Below, one piece after another: positions 1 through 12,457 of a stretch of 64,000 bases of DNA; the stretch's first letter is position 1, and the number at the start of each line of letters is the position of its first letter. The translations under genes and the position numbers were made by a program. The DNA is from Amanita rubescens (taxonomy: Eukaryota; Basidiomycota; Agaricomycetes; Agaricales; Amanitaceae), in the NCBI GenBank assembly GCA_015039365.1, contig WION01000173.1:1-64000 (forward strand), given 5' to 3'. The notes below the pieces were generated by a model. The model did not search any database and had not been told where the DNA came from. It saw only the letters and a list, made by a program, of their open reading frames with translations.

Positions 1-329
1 TCAGTCTTAGACTATCACCATATGCGTAGAATTAATAGCACCTGCTACCTTATAATAATATGGGCGTGGGAACTATACCCGCCGACCAAGCTAAATACAA
101 AAGTCGGTTTGGGTGGTTAGAAATAGTTCATACAACTATTGGCAGCAGCCGAGTCAACAATAAGACAATCCCCTCGCCTTTTACTAGGGGATTCCGTGGT
201 GACTCGGCATCTAATGTTGCCTTACAATCTTTGGAACCCCGCACTCTTCGAGGGCTGCTGTTTATTTCTTCTTTTCTTTTTCCCATTTATTTTTATTTTT
301 TAAAAAATGCATCACATGGATTTCTAATA
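1..329. other. Intergenic, nothing assigned
   Basis: No coding region or RNA gene could be supported here. It lies downstream of the AIP1 stop codon, so it should contain that gene's 3' untranslated region. Confidence 0.4.
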
Positions 330-2965
330 TTACGCAGGTACGATGTTATGGAAAGTGACCTCCCATGTCCTAACACAACCGTCTGCTCCCGCGCTGGCGA
401 GCTTCCCGCTCTTGCCCGTCGACTCCCCCAGCCAAAGGACAACGTTGATACCACCTGGCCCTGCAGTCAGATCAGGTCGGAATGTTCTTTAGTGGCTTGA
501 CGACGCTGAAAATGCAGATATGCGTGTCCAACGATCCTGATGCGCAGTGCAAGGAGTCGGCGGTCCATGCAAATGAGTTAATACGTGCAGAGTGGAACGA
601 CCAACGCATCGTTACAAGCTGAAACGCAGTAATTAGCATGTGGTGTCGACAAGACGGTAGTAAACGCACCTTCTTTTCCGTGGCACTGAACAATGCTATA
701 CGTCCAGTTGACTTGGGGAGAGCACAATTAGCTGCGGTCGAATATGCAAAGGAATACTTACGTCGCCCGACGCGATTAACTTGCCATCCGGAGAGAAGGA
801 AAGCGCTGAGATAGTACCGGTATTGCCTTCTAGCACGCCTGCCTCTTTAAGCACTTTACCATCCCAGTCATATAATCGGACTTTACGGTCCTTTGTAATA
901 GTTAGCATTATCCTGGATTATGATAACTAGGTAACCCACGTCTCCAACTGCTACAAGGGCGCCAGAAGTTGATATAGCTCCAGGGGTGTACGATGTCTTC
1001 GTCTCATGCACCTTCTGGTTCGACCTAAAGGCTTCGATCCCGTTTTGTTCAATCACAAACACAGTGTCGTCTTCTGCTACAGTTACAGACTTTGGTTGTG
1101 AATTCAGTTTCGTTGCTGCTTGTCTAGTATCACAGTCATCAGCAGCTCTCGATTCAAGGACAGGATAACCAACTTACGTGAAACTTCTGCTGCTGCTATC
1201 GATCTCTCGGACATGATCATCATAGCCGACGCTATAGATTGTGCTAGTCTTGGATGAGGCAGCCACTCCGACTACGAGGTTGCTGTGTCCTTGTCCCTCT
1301 ACATATTTCGTCTCATTGTCAAATGAAAACACGCGTCCGTCTGCACAACCACCAATAAACGTGTCGGAGCTGATCGGTACAGCCGCTGTTAATGGCCTTT
1401 TTGAGGTGCCTGTACATAATCCTACTTCAATCAGTAGAAAAGAAGTTCCCGCGTAATCAACACTCACCACGAGCACACGTACGGGTTTGTCTCCCGTCCT
1501 TGGATCAAAGACAGTTCAGATCCCCGTTGAGCTGACAAGGATACAAACTCGTTCTCCTCACTCCATACGTTCCCAACCTGCTGGTCGCCTATGCTATTCC
1601 CTAATGACCAAGTATTGACAACTTTCCGAGTTTCTACGTCCCCTTGATAGCATGTCAGAGTTTGCAAAGTATGAGAATGATTCAATAGGCGTACAGAGTT
1701 TGACTGAACAATCCGCCGCGGAAGTGACGAAGGATTTACTGTCAATACTCCATGTGCATGCCATCTTCAAGTTCAAATGAGTTTTATCCTTCAAGAGTGG
1801 GTTCCGACATACAATGCTTCCTTTATGTGGACTGTCTGTCACTTCATGTAGAACGTCACCCGTCTTTCCATCGTACAGGAAAATCTTTGAATCGGATCCG
1901 ACACTAGCAAAGACGTTGCCTGAGGGAGCGTAGCGAACGTCTTGCACGAATTTGGTGTGCGTCTTGAGAGTCTGAGAGAAAATAAATACGACCGAAAAAG
2001 TAAGCGACGTGGATTAACCTTTTCATACTTATACGGTGCTCCTACAGATCATTGAGCGCAGAGGGAGGACTTTCTGATCATGTGCTCCTTACCATGATAA
2101 AACAGGACTTGCCCGTCGTCTCCGCCCGTCGCAGCCCTGAAAGGCCTGTCTGGTCGCATAGAAACTGCATTAATAGGCTAGGATACATGGTTAATAAACA
2201 TAGATGTTGAAAGTGAACTCTGTTTACCTTGCTGTGGCCCATGATCTCTCCGACCGACGATCCAGTCTCCATCAGAAAGGCATGTCCAAATCTAACGAAG
2301 GCCAGAGTCGATGAACAGTTCCTATTCTTATGATGAACACGAACTTACTTCTCTCGTCCATTTCCGACAGCAATGATACGCTTGCTCTCTCCATCCCATG
2401 CGAGATCATGACTACGATGTGGACGATTAACCTAATATCAAACGAGCGCACAGATTCGACATACATCGGCCCAGATATGACTTTGTATTCTCCCTTGAGT
2501 ACATTGTCCTGGCCAACCGTGTCCCAGATGCGTACTGTCTCCGAAGGTCGTTATCTCATCCTGGTATTGTCAAACAAGAAACCCACCAGTCCCGGATGTG
2601 TCAGCGGATGCGCAGTAGAAGCCTGATGGCGAGATGCGGGCTACAGTCGTTGGATGCACATGTTCTGAATACGCAAGCGCGGGGGATGCATTCTGGTTGT
2701 TCAAACGCGGCCAGATTCAGAACAATAGCAAGGCTTCGCTACGCTTTGGATAAGACTTACCTTAGTGTCGCGGATCTACCAGTGAAAACGTTAGTTTGGA
2801 TTGTGTGGGAAGATAGTACAGCAAGGGTCACGGCATGAAGGGACGTACAATGATCGTCTTCCCATTAGCGTAGACGATCTTACCCTTGGAAGCGCTTAGC
2901 TTTGTCGATGTGCCTCTGGTGGTGTTGGGATTAACGGGCAAAAGTCCAACAAACTTGGAAGACAT
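330..2965 (-). CDS. AIP1: Actin-interacting protein 1 (WD40 protein, AIP1/WDR1 family)
   Basis: AIP1 works with cofilin to disassemble actin filaments; the family is a cytoplasmic double WD40 propeller of about 600 residues. The N-terminus (MSSKFVGLLPVNPNTTRG) is the AIP1 type, and many exons give WD40 pieces such as FVQDVRYAPSGNVFASVGSD and INSFAWTADSLHCASGSLDT in family order. The first intron starts after KTII and the next exon resumes with IRDTK. The start is the only ATG giving this N-terminus. Near the C-terminus the frame breaks: after FSVVKPLKNIP (about 475) an in-frame stop follows, yet the next frame continues at once with the expected last blade (AGPGGINVVLWLGE, then GADGCVRTWEV) and stops at 330. 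I see no convincing intron there, so this is a one-base frameshift or a sequence error. Family call strong; the exact C-terminus is uncertain. Confidence 0.9.
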
Positions 2966-3112
2966 GGTATAGATTATAACAGGCTTCTGCAGACGCGTCT
3001 CATCAAAGTCAACCCCCGTACACAAGTGCGGGTATATTAGCTAGTGGTATAACGTCCTCTAGACTAGATAGGTAGAACTAAAGTATAAACTATTTCTCGA
3101 AAGTCGACCTCG

Positions 3113-4366
3113 CTAATTTTTGGGTTTCCGAGAGATGACTAGGTACATAGGTGTGAAGAGCTGGAAAACACAAGTCAGGCGCATTGCCAATGGTCGGCGG
3201 GACGAGACCATACCTTTGTTTGACCACCCTTGACGAGGGATGAAGCTGCCACCTTCAGCGACTCGCTAACATCATGCGTGCCCTTGGGAAGAACACCAAA
3301 CCATTCCATCACCCGTATGGCATTGTGGCTGACCAACTGTCCACTCCAACTCATTCGCCAAACAGTGAAGTAGTCCCAGAAAGTTTGCGCTTTTGTGATA
3401 TCACCCTCCAAAGGATAATACCAGGGCACTGGGTCTGATCGCTCAGCCAAATCCTCCTCATGCTCAATCTCGAATCCAACAGTTTTAAGTGCCTGGCGAG
3501 CTAGCCGCAACGGTCGCATTTCAGGAATTCCGTTTCCGAGCTCAAGTTGATGAGCGAGCTCTTTATGCTCTGGGATAGACGGGTCCCAAGCATCCGTCAT
3601 ACACCATTCGTAGACACCGAACTTTCGGTAAACATATTAATCGTTGCCTTATGGACTAAAACTGAACATACCACACCACCGGGCTTCAAAACCTTGAAAA
3701 TTTCTGAATAGACGCCTTCCCATGTGGGTGCATGGACAGTGGCCTCGATTGCGTAGACTTTTCGTGAGAAGTTAGATAGAACATTGTACGACACATAGAT
3801 ACCATACCTGCATCGAAGTAATTTTCGCCAAATTGCTCAGACAACTTCATGAAGTCACCCTTTACGAATGTGACTTGATCTTCCAAAGCCAGCTCGCTTG
3901 GTATATTTCCTAGCACGCTGGATTTGGAAATCATTGTTGTTCAGGCCAATAACTTGAGCATCCGAGAATTGGGCAATCTCACGCGCCGGCCCTCCGACGC
4001 CACAACCAACATCGAGGACGCGCATACCGGGACGAAGAATCATATGCGAGGAGAGATAATGTTCGTGCCTTGCAAGAGAAGCTAGGAATGCCTCGCCCTT
4101 GTAAAACCGGGAGAAATGGAAAGATTGACTCCAGCCATACTCGTACAAGTCGGTGGCACCATCATAGTAACCTATTGAAAGCGTTAAACGATGCGGAAAA
4201 AAATCTTATGACGATCAAACCATGCACCATTGACGACGTCCGTATAGCTCTGGAGTCGCTTCTCATTGTCGTCTGATCTTTCCTGGTTCGGATCCTTATT
4301 CCAGAACTTCGTGTAGTTCTCCACACGGCTTTCGATACGACCATCAGCACGTTGGATTGTAGACAT
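3113..4366 (-). CDS. ERG6: Sterol 24-C-methyltransferase
   Basis: ERG6 transfers a methyl group from S-adenosylmethionine to C-24 of zymosterol or lanosterol-type sterols in ergosterol synthesis, at the ER and lipid droplets. The protein starts [20 protein letters not shown]. The N-terminal SMT region (NGAWFDRHK, then [20 protein letters not shown]) leads to SAM motif [17 protein letters not shown]. Later come GDFMKL, the acidic [12 protein letters not shown] segment, and the sterol methyltransferase C-terminal domain with TDAWDP and [12 protein letters not shown]. At least four short introns interrupt it. The last exon reads [15 protein letters not shown] and stops at 3113-3115. All key motifs are present, so it should be functional. 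Confidence 0.95.
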
Positions 4367-4963
4367 TTTTAGACCTGCAAGAAGAACAAGTTAGCATTTG
4401 TTTCGCAAGCGTATGACAATGCCTTGAAGGCGTTGTCAGATGATAAAAAAGGAGAAGGTACACGTAGAGAGCACGAAGAACTCACTAGGAAGGAACGGTA
4501 GAGATGGGAGTTAAAGAAAGACGAGAAGCTCTAAAGCCAAGTTATAATTTACTGAAGAATCAGGTCATTCTTTTTTTAGTTGAATTTCTCGCGTTATGCG
4601 TCACGCGTCACGCGCTGCGCACGGCCAAAGAAAAAACATCCTCGAAATTGAATACTAGTGCTGTCCTTCCCAGTTTCTTCAGTCGCAATCCAGCTGAAGG
4701 TTTTAACCGTTCCTGAAAACAGAAACAAGAGGCCAAGCTTGGCCGCCATACTCACAAAAATGCATAAACGCTTTTTCCATTTTCGCACGACTTCATCGCG
4801 GTTCCCACACTCACAGTACAGCAAATGAGTTCAACCGCGAAATCGAATCAAAGGAATGTCTGCTACGCCATAGTCGTGAGGTTATACTATGCAAATATCT
4901 AACACAGTCCTCGGACGTCCGATGGTGTATAGGGGTTTCACAACAAGTCCCTTAGAGTAGAAA
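4367..4963. other. Intergenic between ERG6 start and laccase stop
   Basis: About 600 bases upstream of ERG6 and downstream of the laccase. It must hold the ERG6 promoter. I saw no gene and no clear TATA element. Confidence 0.4.
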
Positions 4964-7329
4964 CTAGGAAATATCGTTGACGGCGAACTGCTTCCCCGCG
5001 GTCAACGAATCCCAAGTGGGGCACAATTCTTTCCAAGCCTCTGTGACTATTTCGCTTTGACCTCCCGCCAACTGTCCTGGTACGTTCTCGGCAAAGACAA
5101 CCGTTAGACCACTGTAACATAACAATCTCAGTCTCAAGTCACTGCCACTTCACATAATACTCACGCTGCAAGATGATAGTTGATATGACAATGGAACATC
5201 CTTTGACAGAAGAGCTTCAGCAACCCTATATTCGGCAAAAAAATCGAAAGACTCTTACCAAGGGCCAGGTGTATTCGTCCTGAACCGGATCGTCACGGCA
5301 TCGGTGGTCAGGCTACCGGTGTTGACAGTATCTCGGATTACCGGCCACTTAGTGTTAACGCGCGTGCTGCCGGCGCTGCGTACGACACCGAACTTGTGCT
5401 GCCATTTTACGCACATTAGACGTGAACAACAAAGACGGTATAGAAACTTACACCATGTAAATGGAACGGATGCTATGGCAAACAAACGTCAGAGCTGACA
5501 CACGGGTATGCTGGCAAGATTACATACCGGAGCTGCTATACTTCCTCCTGGAATCGTCAGCTCGATCAAACTACCTCCAGGCAAAGGAATAACGGTTCCC
5601 GAGGGTAGAAGGTCAAACGGGCTCACGCCGTTCAAGATTTGCAATAAGATTGGTACAGATGGAGGAGTAAATTCCTGGCCGTTCATCGTAAATGCGGTGA
5701 ATTCCGCGTTTATCCCGATATTAAGGGTAAGGCTAAGGTCTGGAGTCCCACCGAGATTCTGGGGAGGCGTAATTGACTAAGCAGAGCATTATTCAATCAG
5801 TTACACTTAAGGGTTGAGCGCTGAGCGAGAATACGCACTATAAGATTCTGTTCTTGAAATAAAGTGGAGCCTGTCTGTGTAGTGGTCGGCTCTGCATCGG
5901 GTGCACCCGCGTATCGAAGGATAGCAGCATTGACTCCGTCCTCGTTGCTGGGTGTAGATCCCAGGATGAACGGCACTGCCCTGATCCCTGTGGAAGATCC
6001 AAATCAGCTTTTATAGTCTCTTTCTCGAAGCCACACTCACAATAGTTGCCAATAGACTGGTTAGCGTGCACAATGACAGAGACTCTCTGCCCTGTCCAAA
6101 CCGTAACTACGTCTACTCTTTCAGTAGGTAGGGCTTCGGTGCCATCCGTTTCGATCACAGTCATCTTATGATCATCGATTGAGAAGTTAAAGCCTGCCAC
6201 ACATGCTATGTTGACTAGGCGGAAACGATATCGCAGCTTGGGCTTAACATTGATGACAGCAAGTGGCGACTTTGCACCGCCAGGGATACGTCCGAGGCCA
6301 TTGATCAGGACCGTCTCAGGGTTTTGAAAATGGGCGAAAGCGTAAGGTGAAGGATTTTGATTCCTACGAGTGATGAATACATGAATAATGATAAGGTTAG
6401 GGGTCACAAAGACTTTACCAATCTGAGAGGGTGATCACAGTATTGGCTAATCACGAAGTGTGAGTCGATAAACAGGACATCGGATGGACCCTTACCATTA
6501 TCAACATCATACAAAAAGTGAAGCGGATCTTTTGGATCTGTTCAGGATATTAATACCTCGCCTGCCCGAAACGGAAACCAAATACCGTATATGACAAGAG
6601 CACCTCTGCCATACGTTATCAATACCATAAGCAGCTGCAGAAAAAGGTACCCACCTTAATCCATCACAGTATTGCGTCACGACATGTGAGTGATACCAGT
6701 ATGTCCTGTACAAATGCCGGTATAAGTTATAGGTCGAACTCGCCGTCAAGTCACCTACCCAGAATCATAAAGGGTTATGTTGTATCTATCGGATCATCAG
6801 ACGAAGTAAGGACATGCGGAAATCAAACAACGCACGTAAAATCATGACCAGGCGCAATAGGACACTGCGTAACCCACGTTGGACCATCCATCTCGGCCGT
6901 TCGTGGTTGGAATAGACCATGCCAATGCTTTGGAACGCTTCAGAAATCTTTCGGCCACCGACTGGAAATAACACCCACGATAGAAGTCCCTTGCGCCATT
7001 GTGGTATCCGTCAATTGGTCGATAATCTTGATCTGAATTCACAAAGCACCTAAGCCTCAAGGCTCCATGGCGAAGGCGCTTGACATACCTGTACCGAATC
7101 ACCCACGTTTCCTGTTATGAGAGGACCTGGCGTCTGCCCATTCACGACGACGGCGCTTTTCTATACATCAGGACCAACTTCCAGCACCGCGAGACGCGTG
7201 TAAGGCCTCTCACCTTCTACTAGGTCCTCCATTTGGCGACACCTGTTGGTTGGTGATAGTAAACTCATATTGCGAAGACTTGCATAAAGCAGAAAGAGAA
7301 AGCGCAAAGAGCAATGACGCCAGCATCAT
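4964..7329 (-). CDS. Secreted laccase (multicopper oxidase)
   Basis: Laccases oxidise phenols outside the cell and reduce oxygen to water. The start gives a signal peptide ([16 protein letters not shown]). All four copper signatures can be rebuilt across introns: L1 HWHGLFQ (about 6920), L2 [17 protein letters not shown] (about 6670), L3 HPFHLHG, completed by an intron ending at about 5470, and L4 [14 protein letters not shown] (about 5190). Between them lie the usual cupredoxin stretches such as [20 protein letters not shown] and [14 protein letters not shown]. Every copper-binding His and the Cys are kept. The L4 loop has N-Y where laccases usually have D-W. The axial position after L4 is Leu, as in many high-potential fungal laccases. 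About ten introns. The C-terminus ends [10 protein letters not shown]. The start gives ATG ATG in tandem; I took the first. Confidence 0.92.
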
Positions 7330-8388
7330 GTCAGAAAGTGACACTTGCAAGCTGATGAAATGCTAGGTTGAAGAGATTTTTAAAGTAATAGCTAGCAATG
7401 GCGGTGCAAGCGAGAGAAATGGGGGAACGATGTTTCGGTGGATACGATCATTCAATGTTGACTTGAATATGTACTTGACTTGGCAAGCGGTGTTAAAGTG
7501 GGCGCTCAATGTGTGAGGTATTCTCAGCGGGATGCCGTGATTTGATCAGCAACGGCTAGATGGGTACCACCAGGCGTCCTTAATTCGTGCCCGCAAAGGA
7601 CCGTTTTGACAGGCACTACCAAATCGTTAGAAAGAGCATGACAAGGCTGGGAGAAACTTGGCTACTTTCGAACTTGACTCACTTGAGATTGCTGCAACAG
7701 TTTTGTAGAGATAGTCAGGGTCACTAGGAATATTTTAAAGTAACCACGTCACAGCCCATGGGCGCTCAGAGGAGCACTAACCGGCCGGCAAGATATTTTG
7801 CTAGCTAGCCGGGACCGTACTGTTGATCGGAATGGTTTGGCCCTCAATTGACATTCGTTGCGTCTCAAGGGGCAGGATTTAGACAAATTCCCCATATGTG
7901 TATGCACATGCCTTGTGTACGTGTACGTTAAAACCCTTGAATGCACTTGAGCATGCTGTAGGGCACGACTTAAAATATATCACGTCTCATGTTCCTGTGG
8001 CGACCAGTATTGACAGCCAGGAGAAGCAGGCACATAACTTGTCAACAGTCACCACCCGATACGATAGGATGGGATAGTGAGTAGACGTCAGCGCCATATA
8101 TGCCAACTGCCTGTGAATAACCACGATATTAACTAGATTGGAATAGTAAACCGAAAACAATGTCGTCAGGGAATGAAAAAAAAATGCGACTTAAATCCTT
8201 CCACGGTATAGTTTTTGCATACGAAGCACAAGCACCATTCAATATTCAATCATTAATAGTTAGTGAAGAGAAAACATCATCATCAGTATTGTGCAAATAA
8301 TGCACGGATCGTCAGAGTAGCAAAATAATAGCAACAGAACAACTGGTAAAACGGAACAAACGAGGGATGCGTCTGGGCATTAAGAGAA
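7330..8388. other. Long intergenic region upstream of the laccase
   Basis: About 1.06 kb between the laccase start and the stop of the Rrm4-like gene. It should hold the laccase promoter. I found no gene; ORFs here have no recognisable content. Confidence 0.4.
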
Positions 8389-11262
8389 TTATCTGGTATT
8401 ACCAAGCACGGACAATGCCTTTTCCTTTAAAATCAAAGGATAACTGTTCATGAGGTGAGCAAGTGATCGAAGGTCTTCTTGGTCAAGAAGGGCGATGGTG
8501 ACCTTCGGCTAGGACATGCGTTAGCCAATCAAGTCCTCATGTACCTAGATAATAAAACCTACAGCCCCCTTAATTCCAAACGTTTTGATGGCTCGAAACC
8601 TACGTCACAATCGGGTCACTAACAAACCCATATATCGATATATTGAAACATACAATTTATCACCGAGTTGCTGCTTCTGGATGTGAAGGGGTTTATCTAG
8701 AAGTCCATCAATGAAATCGTCTGTGCCTTGCACCACTGTAGGATCAGGTTTGGGTAATGGGAAGTCGGTTGTTGAAGATGAATTGGCAAGTCTGATGACT
8801 TCGCCAGCTGGCAACTTCGCCAATGTCGCAATCGCCTTGGCTGTGTTTGGCGTGACTTCTGTGTTTGCCATTCCAGGTGTCGCGGGAAGTGGCGATGACG
8901 TAGCGGAAGCACCCCTTGAGGAGAGCTCGGGTGTTCTCGGCGTTTCCGTTAAACGTGAGGGCGCTTTCTTTGACTGGGGCGTGTATGGGGATGGTGAACT
9001 CTTGGTCTGTGCTTTCTCATCTGGATCATCATCACTTTCTAGTACCATCTTGGCATCGGCCAGCTTCGCACGAAGGACTTCCACATTAAAGAGGCACATG
9101 GCGCGTTCTCTCTTGGGCAAAGTCATCAACAAGTCCGTTAGCTCCGTTAACCGTGATGACTCAAGTTTGCTAACTGCAGCTAGCATACGGTCACGTTCTG
9201 ATACCGGAGGTACGGAACCAGAAGGAGATGATGTTCTCGGAGGTGTGGATGTTGCGCTGATCGAAACAGGAGTTGAAGGGTGCTCTGGCGCGCTTGCTGT
9301 GGCATTGTGAATATTGGGGTCCACCGAACTAGAATCATTGGAGGCGGAAGCAGAAGCCACGGGTGAGGGTGACTTCTCGGATACTTTTTCGGATGCCTTC
9401 TCTGGACTGGGCTCCTTGAATTTGATACCTTTTTCGATGGAAAGCACTTGATCCTTTAATTTATTCGGTTCTTCAATGTATTTAATAACCTCGCTAAGCG
9501 ATACGGTGACCAAGGATCGAACGATTTTATCAATATCGTCAGCGGGAACGACATCCATCGTCTTGACCCTTCGGCTAAGTTCCCCTGTCAACACTTCTCT
9601 TCTAACGACAGGTGATAGAGCCGCCAAGTCGTCATAGCGCATGGGCAGATTGAGGGTCCCAGAAAGAGCCGCCTAGGCAGGAAGTTGAGTGGCTAGACCG
9701 AACGTAGACGCTCAGACCTACATTATAGTAGCTTCCAGAACCTCGTCTGCCTCGTTCTTGACGTTCAGAAGCGACTAGGGCGGTAGAATGTCCACGAGGA
9801 CTTTGCCAGCCAGCAAAGTCACCAGCTTCGCTTGGCGTCGGGCTAGTGGCCCCACTAGCACTCCTAGGATGACCGTTGTGTGCAAATCGCTGGGCGAGCT
9901 TCTCTTGTCGCAATTGCTTCGGTTCATGCAAACGAACCACAATTTGCTTTGAGCCTAACTGAACCCCATTCATGGCGTGCATCGCAGCCGTCGCTGGAAG
10001 TGGCGTCAAATTATGAGGTTCAAATGAAACACGTCTTTCTTACCTTGTTCGGGCGTTTGGTACGAAACGAAACCGAAACCTCTACTTTCACCACTTTCAT
10101 TGCGCATGACGCGCGCACTACGCACAAGACTCAATAAGGCCAATCATAACCCTAATAGGGAGGGTCCTTACCTCACGATTTGACCAAACTGTAATCGTGA
10201 TTAGATGATGTGCTAAGCCATACATATAGATCATACCTGACGGAAATGTGAAAACAGTGCATTCGAATCAATCTCGGGGTCTAGATTCTGAACACCCGTG
10301 AATGAAGCGTACAAGCCTTGCATAGATAAGATAGGACGTACTTTACAAAATAGATTACAAGGATCTATTAAGCCACTGTGGCTATTCGAACCAGGGCCCG
10401 AAACGGGGGCCAATTGTACTTGTTGTCCGGGACCATGAATGAATTGAGCAGCTTGGGGTGACCGCATGAGATAGGGAGCCGTCCGAGGAGGTGAATACTA
10501 AACGTCACATTAGAATGCGACTGCAGCCAGAAACGAAACGTACTTGAGTTGGGTATGGACTATATACGGAGGCGGCAGGGACGAATGGAGGTGCCGCGGG
10601 ACTGAATTCTGGAATGGAACCACTTGGTGTCCTTCTAGGTTGGTAAACTTGCACAGCGATATTTTGACCGTCTATTTCAGCACAGTGCATAGCTTCTTCT
10701 GCATACCGTGCATCGTCCTCGTGCCAGTATTCAATCATACCAGTATCCGGGCCGAATTGTGTTTGGGTACGGATGGACGCAAGGGCGCCAAAAGGTCTGA
10801 AAAGGTCATATAGTTGAAGGTCAGTGTATCCGTTTGGAAGATGTTTGACGAGTCGAGGTATGGCGGCAGGAGGAGGCATCGGCGTCGGGGGGACGGTTGG
10901 AGGGTATGGCGATAGGACAAGCATTACGGGTGGCGATAAATTCGGTATAAAACGTGACTGTAGAGTAGCGAGAGCCTTTTCGGCTACGCGTGTCGAGGTG
11001 AATGACTGTGCCGATATGCTTAAACGATGCGATTAAGCTAACCTTTGTCCAGAAACTTGAATTCGATGGTAGCGGTGATGTAATTACTTGTGACATCGCG
11101 TACGGCCTTGGGTCTAAAGGGACCACAGTTGACAAATGCCATAGCGATGTTCTCCTCTGTGACATAATTGGGAAGATTTGAGATATACAAGAGTGGCTCT
11201 CGGAGGTAAGGATGTGAATGGGGCGAGAGTTGTAGAGGTTGAGGATCGTAATGGGGATTCAT
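8389..11262 (-). CDS. Rrm4-like RNA-binding protein: three RRMs plus C-terminal MLLE domains
   Basis: RRM1 starts near residue 25 (LLYISNLPNYVTEENIAMAF). RRM2 contains LVKHLPNGYTDLQLYDLFRPFG. RRM3 is rebuilt over several introns as ASFTGVQNLDPEIDSNALFSHF, then RGFGFVSYQTPEQ (RNP1) and ATAAMHAMNG. A helical domain follows (LSPVVRREVLTGEL ... LSEVIKYIEEPNKLKDQV) that looks MLLE-like, then a Ser/Pro-rich linker. The end is a second MLLE domain (IQKQQLGDKLY, then VTIALLDQEDLRSLAHLMNSYPL). This layout matches Ustilago maydis Rrm4, which carries mRNA on moving endosomes and contacts the endosomal adaptor Upa1 through its MLLE region. Several short introns; the final exon stops at 8389. The start is the first true ATG of the exon (MNPHYDPQPLQL). 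Confidence 0.82.
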
Positions 11263-11484
11263 AGTCAACGTAGGGACGTAAGTGTATTAGAGAGAGAAAG
11301 GCGAGAAAGACAGCGCTGATTGTGTGAGGCGACTGCCTCGACTAGACCGCCTGCTTCCGAAAACACAACTCAAAATCAACCCTCTGCCTGCTTAGCTAAG
11401 CAAATCTCGTCCAGCTCTCCGCAGCCACTGCCATCTGTGGTGTCACGCTGCTTGTTCGTAAATCGCCATATAGCTCGTCATTCA

Positions 11485-11811
11485 TTACTGCAAGTGGTGA
11501 GAACCAAAGGTTACTTCGATGGGACAGAAGCTTACAGGATGTCGCCGGCGGAATCGGGATCTACCAGCCTGACGTGGTTTACTATCTCTAAATAAATTTC
11601 GTCATTACATACGATATGATGACCCACGTTAATATACTCACTTTTTCCCAACAACAACAGTCTGCTCAGTTGTCGTTGCTGCGCTAAGTTGCGCATGCCG
11701 GGCAATCCACTCGTGCGCCGCGTCGAGTGAATCCGCCAGTGGTGCTGCATTGACAAACATTGCAAGGAACGTCATGAACATGACGAGCACTGTGAAGCGA
11801 GAACACATCAT
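11485..11811 (-). CDS. Possible small secreted protein
   Basis: ATG ATG is followed by a hydrophobic signal-like stretch (MCSRFTVLVMFMTFLAMFVNA), then a short mature part with DAAHEWIARHAQL and a Thr/Val-rich segment. An intron (GTGAGT near 11644 to an AG about 55 bases on) joins to a basic tail (QAGRSRFRRRHP). A second possible 48-base intron lies before the TAA. Spliced or retained, the frame ends at the same stop, giving roughly 75 to 90 residues. I recognise no family. It sits between the Rrm4-like and Mad3 genes, all on the minus strand. Confidence 0.45.
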
Positions 11812-12457
11812 CTTGTTCGTGACGAGGACGCTTGGAGAGTAGAAAGGGGGGAATGGCTACCGGAGACCATAGTACTAGCTCTTAAATGTATCGCCGAGCA
11901 CCGCAGTTCACACTTACACGTCGGGACATCGGAAGGAGATACATCCCAAATCGGTATCTGCTTCAACCTCGGACTGCTGAGTTGCTCATTAATTAAATAA
12001 ACTTCTTACATCCCGAGAAAGGGGTTTTTCCGAGACGTTTGAAAAAGGAAGACAGCTAACCTTCTGGCTCATGGCGTACGAGATATATGCTTCCAGTTTC
12101 TAGAGAGTGTTCCAATTCCGCGGTACTCGATGCTATTTTGTTCTGCGGTGGACCCGAGTACCCGTGACGCCAAGCACTTAAAGTTAAACACATACACAAT
12201 ATCAAATCAAAGGTATGTCAATGCCCACACCTCATATTCATAGACATTCCCAGCCCAGAAACAGTGTGGCATGCATCGGCGGTGTCGGATCGTCTTCGAC
12301 CGATTGATGATGAACAAGCTTTGGACTCGAACGTTTACCAGGTTACCGATCACACTACAAGTTGTACTCAGAGTATGCAAATCTATGAGCCGAAGGTCAG
12401 ATATACACAGAAACATGTCTTCGCCAGAATAAAACCTAGAAGCTTATTCATCTCCAT
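11812..12457. other. Intergenic, nothing assigned
   Basis: About 650 bases between the possible small secreted protein and the Mad3 stop codon. ORFs here are short and lack codon structure. Confidence 0.35.

Noticed and set aside
8711..9310. 199-codon plus-strand ORF
   Set aside because: It is antisense to the C-terminal linker of the Rrm4-like gene, which has recognisable domains on both sides; the ORF is a shadow of Ser/Pro-rich codons.
10375..10410. tRNA T-loop-like GGTTCGAAT on the minus strand
   Set aside because: It lies in coding sequence of the Rrm4-like gene and no acceptor stem or anticodon arm fits around it. I found no supportable tRNA or rRNA gene in the window.
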